Shown: positions 7,468 to 13,035 of the stretch, piece by piece | Numbering within the stretch: position 1 is the stretch's first letter | Layout of the letters: the number at the start of each line of letters is the position of its first letter | Source of the DNA: an uncultured Lacibacter sp. | GTDB lineage: Bacteria > Bacteroidota > Bacteroidia > Chitinophagales > Chitinophagaceae | Assembly (NCBI RefSeq): GCF_946479605.1 | Contig: NZ_CAMLGT010000090.1 | Coordinates: 1-13,035 of the forward strand | Direction: 5' to 3' | DNA length: 13,035 nucleotides | The notes under the pieces: generated by a model | Told to the model about the DNA's origin: nothing | Database searches by the model: none | The model's input: only the letters and a program-made list of their open reading frames with translations | Made by a program: the position numbers and the translations under genes

Positions 7468-8085
7468 ATGGCCAGAAAGAAATGGACCCCTAATACAGAC
7501 GTTACTCCCTCGTTAATAAAGTTTCGGGAAAAAAAGAAATGGCAGATTGCCCTGAGAAGATACCTTCTGGAGCGAAACCCCTGTATTGGATATGCTCCCT
7601 ATTTTGGTTTGGATATTGAAAACTTCAGGAAATGGATCGAAGTGCAATTCGTCGATGGGTTTGGGTGGGACAACTTTGGTACTCTTTGGCAATTTGAACA
7701 TGTAATTCCTGTTACCTTGTTTGATTTTGAAGACGAACAGGAACTGAAGCTTTGCTGGAACTTTGTCAATATCCGTATTGAAGATGTTCAAAGGAGCAAA
7801 GAAAGAGGCAATCGGGTTGATCTGTTATTAGCGAAAGAATACTTTAAAGAGCTTTTCAATGCAACTGGTTTTCAGCTTTGCCGGGATCTTATAAATAAAA
7901 TTGAGCAGATAGAACAGGAAGAGAGAATAACTGCTGCCCGTCAGGCAGAGTTTATTAATACTCAAAGCAATTACCTACAGCTTCTCGAAGGCTTTTCATC
8001 CTATGAGTTTGAACTCTTGAACAGCGGCAGGGATGTAGAAGAGGTAAAAAAGGAAGCAGACTTCATTAAAAAACTGGGACAGTAA
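7468..8085 (+). CDS. Uncharacterised HNH-endonuclease-like protein
   Basis: This 205-residue cytoplasmic-looking protein has no signal or membrane segment. The middle resembles phage- and chromosome-encoded HNH proteins: FRKWIEVQFVDGFGWDNFG (53-71), WQFEHVIPVTLF (74-85, with Glu77-His78 in place of the usual Asp-His), and ELKLCWNFVNIR (92-103, Asn101). The last HNH element, normally Asn-x-x-Lys, appears as Gln108-Arg-Ser-Lys111, so the metal site may be incomplete. The N-terminus is basic (RKKW, KFREKKKW), and the C-terminal 80 residues are charged and probably helical or coiled-coil. I chose the ATG at 7468 because of the -7 box; an in-frame ATG at 7423 lies inside the inverted repeat. It stands 63 bp before mnmG. 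The fold call is moderate and the function unknown. Confidence 0.65.
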   Translation: MARKKWTPNTDVTPSLIKFREKKKWQIALRRYLLERNPCIGYAPYFGLDIENFRKWIEVQFVDGFGWDNFGTLWQFEHVIPVTLFDFEDEQELKLCWNFVNIRIEDVQRSKERGNRVDLLLAKEYFKELFNATGFQLCRDLINKIEQIEQEERITAARQAEFINTQSNYLQLLEGFSSYEFELLNSGRDVEEVKKEADFIKKLGQ

Positions 8086-8100
8086 CACCAGATACTACAC

Positions 8101-8112
8101 TTATCATGATAA
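8101..8112. promoter_or_regulatory. 12-bp palindrome upstream of mnmG
   Basis: TTATCATGATAA is a perfect palindrome ending 22 bases before the mnmG -7 box, where a regulator could touch RNA polymerase. Short AT-rich palindromes arise by chance, so the operator role is a guess. Confidence 0.3.
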
Positions 8113-8134
8113 ATAGGATGCTTTACAAATTGGT

Positions 8135-8142
8135 TATCTTTG
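8135..8142 (+). promoter_or_regulatory. -7 box of mnmG
   Basis: TATCTTTG is a full match to TAnnTTTG, with only 6 bases (CGCCCT) to the ATG at 8149. Since Bacteroidota transcripts start several bases past this box, the mnmG mRNA would be leaderless or nearly so. The box also shows that the in-frame TTG at 8140 is not the start. Confidence 0.5.
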
Positions 8143-8148
8143 CGCCCT

Positions 8149-10017
8149 ATGTTTCCTGAATACGATGTGATTGTAGTGGGAGCCGGACATGCCGGTTCAG
8201 AAGCAGCAGCAGCTGCTGCTAATATGGGCAGCAAAGTGCTGTTGATTACGATGAATATGCAAACCATTGCCCAGATGAGCTGTAACCCGGCGATGGGTGG
8301 TATTGCCAAAGGGCAAATCGTAAGGGAAATTGATGCACTGGGTGGTTACAGTGGGATCGTAAGCGACAAAAGCATGATCCAGTTTCGTATGCTTAACCGT
8401 TCGAAGGGTCCTGCCATGTGGAGCCCCCGTACACAGAACGACCGCATGCTCTTTGCTACAACATGGCGTGAGATGTTAGAGCAAACCCCTAACGTTGACT
8501 TTTACCAGGACATGGTGCGCCAGCTGCTCGTAAAAGATGGCCGTTGCTATGGTGTTATCACCGGACTGGGTCATGAAATCAGATCAAAAGCGGTTGTTGT
8601 AACAAGTGGTACTTTTTTGAATGGTGTAATTCATATTGGCGAAAAACAATTAGGCGGCGGGCGCATTTCGGAAAAGGCGGCAACAGGTATTACCGAGCAA
8701 TTGGTAGAGTTAGGTTTTGAAAGCGATCGTCTCAAAACAGGAACACCTCCCCGTATTGACGGGCGCAGCCTTGATTACTCAAAAATGGAGGAGCAGAAAG
8801 GGGATGAAGAAATTACAGGCTTCTCGTATATGGATGTGCCTCTCATTAGGCCTCAGCAACAACGTAGCTGCTTTATTACATATACAAGTCTGGAAGTGCA
8901 CAATATTCTGAAAACTGGATTTGATCGCAGTCCAATGTACCAAGGGCGTATTCAAGGGACTGGCCCACGTTATTGCCCAAGTATTGAAGACAAGATCAAC
9001 CGTTTTGCAGAAAGAGACCGGCACCAGCTTTTTGTAGAGCCTGAGGGGTGGAACACAGTTGAAATATATGTGAATGGATTTTCTACATCATTGCCGGAAT
9101 CAGTACAGTACGAAGCACTTCGTAAAGTGCCCGGTTTTGAGAATGCACGAATGTTTCGTCCGGGCTATGCCATTGAATACGATTTCTTCCCACCGACACA
9201 ATTAACTTATTCTCTGGAAACAAAGCAGCTGCAGAACCTCTTTTTTGCAGGACAGATAAATGGTACCACCGGTTATGAAGAAGCAGCCTGCCAGGGATTA
9301 ATGGCTGGAATCAATGCACACCTGAAAGCAAGTGAACAGGATCCGTTTATTCTCAAAAGAAGTGATGCATACATTGGTGTGTTGATCGATGACCTGATCA
9401 GCAAAGGAACGGATGAACCTTACCGTATGTTCACCAGCCGTGCGGAATACAGAACGCTGTTACGCCAGGATAATGCAGATCTGCGTTTAACAGAACTGAG
9501 TTATAAAATGGGACTTGCTTCGCAGGAACGAATGGAGAAAACAAAAAACAAACAGGAAGCAGTTGAACGCATCAAAGCAACACTGGCAGATGTTTCATTG
9601 TCGCCGGATGAAATCAATTCTTTCCTGGAAGCGAATAACAGTGCACCTCTCACACAAAAACAAAAAGCACTGCAGTTGGTACTTCGTCCCGGAATACAAT
9701 TACATAAACTCATTGCAGCTTCCCCAACATTGCAGGCACTAACGGGCACGGCTACCCCGGAAATAATGGAGCAGGTGGAAATACAGGTAAAATATGATGT
9801 GTACATCGAAAAGGAAAAAGAACTGGTGCAGCGTATGAGCCAGCTCGAAAACCTTGAAATACCTGATAGTTTTGATTACAACAAGATCTCTTCATTAAGT
9901 AATGAAGCCCTGCAGAAGTTTAAGAAAATTAAACCACGCACACTGGGCCAGGCTTCACGTATATCGGGTGTAAATCCAAGTGATGTGCAGATCTTAATGG
10001 TGTACATGGGCCGTTAA
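8149..10017 (+). CDS. mnmG: tRNA uridine-5-carboxymethylaminomethyl modification enzyme MnmG (GidA)
   Basis: MnmG is the FAD-dependent partner of MnmE; together they install the cmnm5 group on wobble uridine 34 of certain tRNAs. The 622 residues match the full family length (about 620-630). Visible elements are the N-terminal FAD dinucleotide fold VVGAGHAGSEAA (9-20), MSCNPAMGGIAKG (43-55, Cys45), GGGRISEKAATG (169-180), TGTPPRIDG (197-205), GPRYCPSIEDK (272-282, Cys276), GQINGTTGYEEAACQGLMAGINA (368-390), and the C-terminal tRNA/MnmE-binding helical region ending SRISGVNPSDVQILMVYMG. Cys45 and Cys276 correspond to the two conserved cysteines of the family. All signatures are intact. The ATG at 8149 gives MFPEYDVIVVGAG, the expected N-terminus. 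It has its own promoter, independent of the HNH-like gene. Confidence 0.97.
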   Translation: MFPEYDVIVVGAGHAGSEAAAAAANMGSKVLLITMNMQTIAQMSCNPAMGGIAKGQIVREIDALGGYSGIVSDKSMIQFRMLNRSKGPAMWSPRTQNDRMLFATTWREMLEQTPNVDFYQDMVRQLLVKDGRCYGVITGLGHEIRSKAVVVTSGTFLNGVIHIGEKQLGGGRISEKAATGITEQLVELGFESDRLKTGTPPRIDGRSLDYSKMEEQKGDEEITGFSYMDVPLIRPQQQRSCFITYTSLEVHNILKTGFDRSPMYQGRIQGTGPRYCPSIEDKINRFAERDRHQLFVEPEGWNTVEIYVNGFSTSLPESVQYEALRKVPGFENARMFRPGYAIEYDFFPPTQLTYSLETKQLQNLFFAGQINGTTGYEEAACQGLMAGINAHLKASEQDPFILKRSDAYIGVLIDDLISKGTDEPYRMFTSRAEYRTLLRQDNADLRLTELSYKMGLASQERMEKTKNKQEAVERIKATLADVSLSPDEINSFLEANNSAPLTQKQKALQLVLRPGIQLHKLIAASPTLQALTGTATPEIMEQVEIQVKYDVYIEKEKELVQRMSQLENLEIPDSFDYNKISSLSNEALQKFKKIKPRTLGQASRISGVNPSDVQILMVYMGR

Positions 10018-10250
10018 AAACTGACGCCTTTTTCATCGTTAAATAATTTGGTAAAAAACAGACAAGCCTTAACAGTTCTTAACTCCATTTAAGAAGGTTA
10101 TTAAACGCTCTGTCATTAATCACTACGATGTAATTCGTTTTTCAACAACATTTGTGTAACCGAATCATCATGTATATGCAGCCTCTGCAAATACATTAAC
10201 ATGCTTGAAGAAAGTTACCATTGATTCGGGTGTTTACAACACTTGAACAA
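10018..10250. other. 233-bp intergenic leader region before the receptor gene
   Basis: No gene is seen here. It contains a weak AT-rich dyad TTCTTAA/TTAAGAA (10076-10082 and 10089-10095), a possible -7 box AACATTTG (10147-10154, seven of eight), the hairpin at 10170-10196 listed separately, and a small dyad GTGTT/AACAC (10230-10242) close to the ATG. If the -7 box is real the receptor mRNA has a leader of roughly 90 bases, much longer than those of its neighbours. Confidence 0.4.
10170..10196 (+). promoter_or_regulatory. Hairpin in the receptor gene leader
   Basis: The arms ATGTATATGCAG (10170-10181) and CTGCAAATACAT (10185-10196) pair over 12 positions with one A-A mismatch and a 3-base loop CCT. 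It begins about 15 bases past the candidate -7 box, so it would be near the 5' end of the mRNA. There is no T-run, so it is not a typical terminator of mnmG. A role in message stability or regulation is inferred. Confidence 0.45.
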
Positions 10251-12707
10251 ATGAAGAAAATTACATTAAGCCTTATCATCCTTTTCAGTGCAGTTTCATT
10301 GTTTGCACAAACACCTGTGCGTGGAAAGATCAGCACACACATCCTTAACCAGGAAAAGAAACCGGTAGAGAATGCAACAGCCGAACTCTTACGCAGTAAA
10401 GATTCATCGCTTGTAAAAACAGCATTGTCCGATAAAACCGGCCTTGTAGAATTTGAACAGATCCCCCATGGTTCTTACATCATCCGCACATCATTGGTGA
10501 ATCATGACAAACAATTTTCAACAGTGATAACACTGTCCGAAAATCAAACATCAGTTACTGTTGAAGATGTAATGATGCGCCCATCAGCAACACAACTGCA
10601 AACAATTGAAGTAACAGGCCGCAAACCTTTTATTCAGCGATTGGGTGATCGTATTGTTGTGAATGTAGAGAACAGCGTGGTGAATGCAGGCAGCTCTGCA
10701 TTTGATGTGCTGGAACGTTCGCCGGGAATTATCATTGATGCAAACGATAATCTCAGTATGCGTGGACGCAGCGGTGTCATCATCATGATCGATGGAAAGC
10801 CAACGCCTATGAGCGGTGCCGACCTGGTGAACTACTTACGCAGCCTGCCTGCAAATGCCATCGAACGCATTGATCTTATCACCAACCCCTCATCGAAATA
10901 CGATGCAGCAGGTAATGCAGGCATCATTGATATACGCATGAAAAAAGATCAACGCTTTGGTACCAATGGCAGCATTACTGCAGGTTATGGGCAAGGTGTT
11001 TATCCAAAAGCAAATGCCGGTATCAATTTCAATCACCGCAATAAAAAAGTAAACCTCTTTGGCGGTTACAATTATGCGTACCGCATGAATTTGAATAACC
11101 TCTTGCTTGATCGTAATTTTTACACAAGCACAGGTGAGTTTACAGGGAAAGACGAAAAAAATAATTACACCAAGATTCCTCTCGACTTGCATACACTCCG
11201 CATAGGTGCCGACTTTTTTCCTTCGAAGAAAACAGTAATTGGCTTTGTGGTAAACAGCAACCTCAATTACATTACGCCATATAACCGCAACAGCTCCATT
11301 GTAATTGATGCACAGAAACAACCTGTGTTTACATTCCGTACAAATTCGAATAACAGAAATCAGAATGCAAACGGCGTAGCCAACTTCAACATCAAACACA
11401 CATTCGACAGTACAGGAAAAGAACTGACTGCAGATATTGACCTGGGTTATTTTGGTTCCGATAACAACTCACGTGTGGCAACACAGTATTATAAACTGGA
11501 TGGCAGCCAGCAGCAACCCGATTATATACTGGATGGTTTCCAGGATGGCATATTACGCCTTGCTACAGCAAAGGCCGACTATGTGCAACCGATGAAAAAC
11601 AAAGCCCGCTTTGAAGCAGGATTTAAAACAAGTCTTGTACATGCCGATAATGATGCACGTTTCTTTGATATGAGTAACGGCTCTCCTGTAAATGATGAAA
11701 ACAAAACCAATCATTTTTACTACGATGAAAACATCAACGCTGCTTACGCTAATTATAAAAAGGAGTTTAAAAAATTTGATCTGCAGATTGGTCTGCGTGC
11801 AGAAAATACCAATGTAAAAACAAAACAGGTAAAAGGAAACATCACCTGGGATTCATCGTACACACAATTATTTCCAAGTGCGTTCTTCAACTATAAATTA
11901 AAAGAAGATCATACACTGGGTGTATCAGTAAGCCGTCGTATCGACAGGCCCAACTATTCACAACTCAACCCATTTCTTTTCCTCATTGATGTAACAACTT
12001 ATTCAACCGGTAACCCATCGTTGCTGCCACAGTTCACCTGGAGCTATGAGTTGAATTATACAATGAAGAACATCAACTTTACCTTGGGTTACAGCCGCAC
12101 AAAAAACAACCAGAATATTGTCATCACACGATTTAAAGATGTGTTCCCCAACATACCCAGCGATGATAACATCACCGTACAGATTCCTGTAAACCTGACC
12201 TCATCTGATTATTATGGATTAACAGTGGCAGCGCCCATCCGTATAAATAAATGGTGGAACATGATGAACAACCTCAACGTGTTTTACAATCATTTCAATG
12301 GCAACCTTGCAGGCACCACATTAAATAATGGTAAAGCCGTTGTGAACGTGAGTACCAACAATACTTTTACATTCGGAAAAGGATGGACCAGTGAATTGTT
12401 TGGTAACTACAACTCCGGTGGCCAGTATGGATTTATGGTGATGCGTCCGCAATGGGGTATTGGCGCCGGTGTACAGAAAAGCATCTGGAAAGGAAAAGGA
12501 CAGGTGCGCTTTAACATCACCGATATTTTCTGGACCAACTTACCAAGAGCAACCATCACCTACAACAACTATGTTGAAATATGGCGGGCATACCGTGAAA
12601 CGAGAGTGGCCAATCTTTCTTTCACCTATCGTTTTGGCAATAACAAAGTGGCACAGGCACGCAAACGAACAACAGCATCAGAAGAAGAAAGGCAGCGTGC
12701 ACAATAA
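10251..12707 (+). CDS. TonB-receptor-like outer membrane beta-barrel protein
   Basis: This 818-residue outer membrane protein has a signal peptide MKKITLSLIILFSAVSLFAQ (1-20). A carboxypeptidase-regulatory-like Ig-type domain covers about 21-110 (VRGKISTHILNQEKKPVENATAELL, GLVEFEQIPHGSYIIR). A plug-like domain covers about 115-232 (QTIEVTGRKPF, VLERSPGIIIDANDNLSMRG, VIIMIDGKPTPM, ANAIERIDLITNPSSKYDAAGNAGIIDI). The rest is a large barrel of alternating strands to the final strand VANLSFTYRFG, followed by a charged tail. This is the outer-membrane-beta-barrel group of Bacteroidota receptors, distinct from the SusC type; no SusD gene follows. The ligand is unknown. I chose the ATG at 10251; an in-frame TTG at 10221 would add ten non-signal residues. 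No sigma/anti-sigma pair adjoins it. Confidence 0.9.
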   Translation: MKKITLSLIILFSAVSLFAQTPVRGKISTHILNQEKKPVENATAELLRSKDSSLVKTALSDKTGLVEFEQIPHGSYIIRTSLVNHDKQFSTVITLSENQTSVTVEDVMMRPSATQLQTIEVTGRKPFIQRLGDRIVVNVENSVVNAGSSAFDVLERSPGIIIDANDNLSMRGRSGVIIMIDGKPTPMSGADLVNYLRSLPANAIERIDLITNPSSKYDAAGNAGIIDIRMKKDQRFGTNGSITAGYGQGVYPKANAGINFNHRNKKVNLFGGYNYAYRMNLNNLLLDRNFYTSTGEFTGKDEKNNYTKIPLDLHTLRIGADFFPSKKTVIGFVVNSNLNYITPYNRNSSIVIDAQKQPVFTFRTNSNNRNQNANGVANFNIKHTFDSTGKELTADIDLGYFGSDNNSRVATQYYKLDGSQQQPDYILDGFQDGILRLATAKADYVQPMKNKARFEAGFKTSLVHADNDARFFDMSNGSPVNDENKTNHFYYDENINAAYANYKKEFKKFDLQIGLRAENTNVKTKQVKGNITWDSSYTQLFPSAFFNYKLKEDHTLGVSVSRRIDRPNYSQLNPFLFLIDVTTYSTGNPSLLPQFTWSYELNYTMKNINFTLGYSRTKNNQNIVITRFKDVFPNIPSDDNITVQIPVNLTSSDYYGLTVAAPIRINKWWNMMNNLNVFYNHFNGNLAGTTLNNGKAVVNVSTNNTFTFGKGWTSELFGNYNSGGQYGFMVMRPQWGIGAGVQKSIWKGKGQVRFNITDIFWTNLPRATITYNNYVEIWRAYRETRVANLSFTYRFGNNKVAQARKRTTASEEERQRAQ

Positions 12708-12792
12708 ACCCCTCTCAAAGACAACTTCGGCACACAAGTGCAAAAGCTGACTTTGAGAAAGAATAAGTACATTTTTTCTCATGTTGATTAAC

Positions 12793-12822
12793 GGGCTGGT
12801 ATTCTTACCGGCCCTCTTTGTT
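12793..12822 (+). terminator. Rho-independent-like terminator after the receptor gene
   Basis: GGGCTGGTA (12793-12801), loop TTCT, and TACCGGCCC (12806-12814) form a 9-bp stem including one G-U pair, followed by the T-rich TCTTTGTT. It lies 85 bp past the receptor stop codon and is the best terminator-like structure in the window. Confidence 0.55.
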
Positions 12823-12858
12823 ATACAACTCTCTTGCTGTTACAGGCCTAAAAAATAA

Positions 12859-13025
12859 TCCCACAAAGAATAAGTGAAATAATTACAACGCTAAGCCTTT
12901 GTGTCCTTAGTGCCTTCGTGGGAAAAACATCGGAGTAATGTTTGTGCCCATCAGTGAAATCAGTGAACAAAAAAAATCCCACAACAAACACCAGGTGCGC
13001 AAAGAAAATAGAATAGTTCTTTGTG
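12859..13025. repeat. Cluster of short degenerate repeats (CCTTNGTG and others)
   Basis: Three near-tandem octamers CCTTTGTG (12896-12903), CCTTAGTG (12905-12912) and CCTTCGTG (12913-12920) differ only at the fifth base. TCAGTGAA occurs twice nine bases apart (12951-12958, 12960-12967). TCCCACAA occurs twice (12859-12866, 12977-12984). TCCCACAAAG (12859-12868) is an imperfect reverse complement of CTTCGTGGGA (12914-12923). CTTTGTG recurs at 13019-13025. No coding frame explains them. Confidence 0.6.
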
Positions 13026-13035
13026 AACCCTGTGC

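Larger units (their letters stand above)
12708..13035. other. Non-coding right flank with terminators and short repeats
   Basis: No credible coding frame is seen in these 328 bases. From left to right it holds an 8-bp inverted pair TCTCAAAG/CTTTGAGA (12713-12720, 12751-12758) followed by a T-run at 12772-12777, a terminator hairpin at 12793-12822, and from about 12859 onward a cluster of short degenerate repeats listed separately. Confidence 0.6.

Noticed and set aside
10169..10198. Nine-codon leader peptide (ATG to TAA) before the receptor.
   Set aside because: It coincides with the hairpin arms and has no regulatory codon run, so it is probably accidental.
10890..11399. A 169-codon open frame antisense to the receptor gene.
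   Set aside because: It is fully inside a convincing receptor coding sequence, has no recognisable motifs, and looks like a compositional shadow.

Overview
The window reads as ordinary chromosome of a Bacteroidota bacterium, most likely in the Chitinophagaceae/Chitinophagia (inferred from protein style, not proven). The evidence is: Bacteroidota-type -7 boxes (TAnnTTTG) just upstream of several starts, no obvious Shine-Dalgarno sequences, lipoproteins beginning Cys-Lys-Lys or Cys-Phe, a carboxypeptidase-regulatory-like/TonB-receptor-like outer membrane protein with a barrel of the Bacteroidota type, and an AsnRS, MnmG and YbeY of Bacteroidota character. Base composition is moderately AT-rich throughout, and no segment stands out as recently acquired.

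Layout. (1) 1-3178: the 3' part of asnS (its start lies off the window), a small lipoprotein gene, and on the opposite strand a DUF3089 alpha/beta-hydrolase lipoprotein, tail to tail with it. (2) 3245-5425: a 2-oxoglutarate/Fe(II) (isopenicillin N synthase-like) oxygenase followed in the same reading frame by a full-length two-domain ChrA-type chromate transporter. The conserved N-terminus of the transporter lies upstream of its first ATG. (3) 5402-6241, minus strand: feoA then nadD; the nadD end overlaps the chrA end by 24 bp. (4) 6297-8085, plus strand: ybeY, overlapped ATGA-style by a secreted CAP-domain gene; then a perfect 21-bp inverted repeat; then a small HNH-like protein with its own promoter. 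(5) 8149-10017: mnmG with a near-leaderless promoter. (6) 10251-12707: a large outer-membrane beta-barrel receptor, preceded by a 233-bp non-coding leader with a hairpin. (7) 12708-13035: non-coding, with a terminator and a cluster of short degenerate repeats built on CCTTNGTG.

How the genes work together. Most are independent housekeeping genes: tRNA charging (asnS), tRNA wobble modification (mnmG), rRNA maturation (ybeY), NAD synthesis (nadD) and ferrous iron uptake (feoA). Envelope genes are mixed in (two lipoproteins, the CAP protein, ChrA and the receptor). I see no defence island, prophage, insertion sequence, CRISPR array, tRNA or rRNA. The signals most worth a second look are in non-coding DNA: the 21-bp palindrome abutting a promoter at 7400-7444, a 14-bp inverted repeat embracing the start of the gene at 1439, the missing standard start codon of chrA, and the repeat cluster at the right edge.
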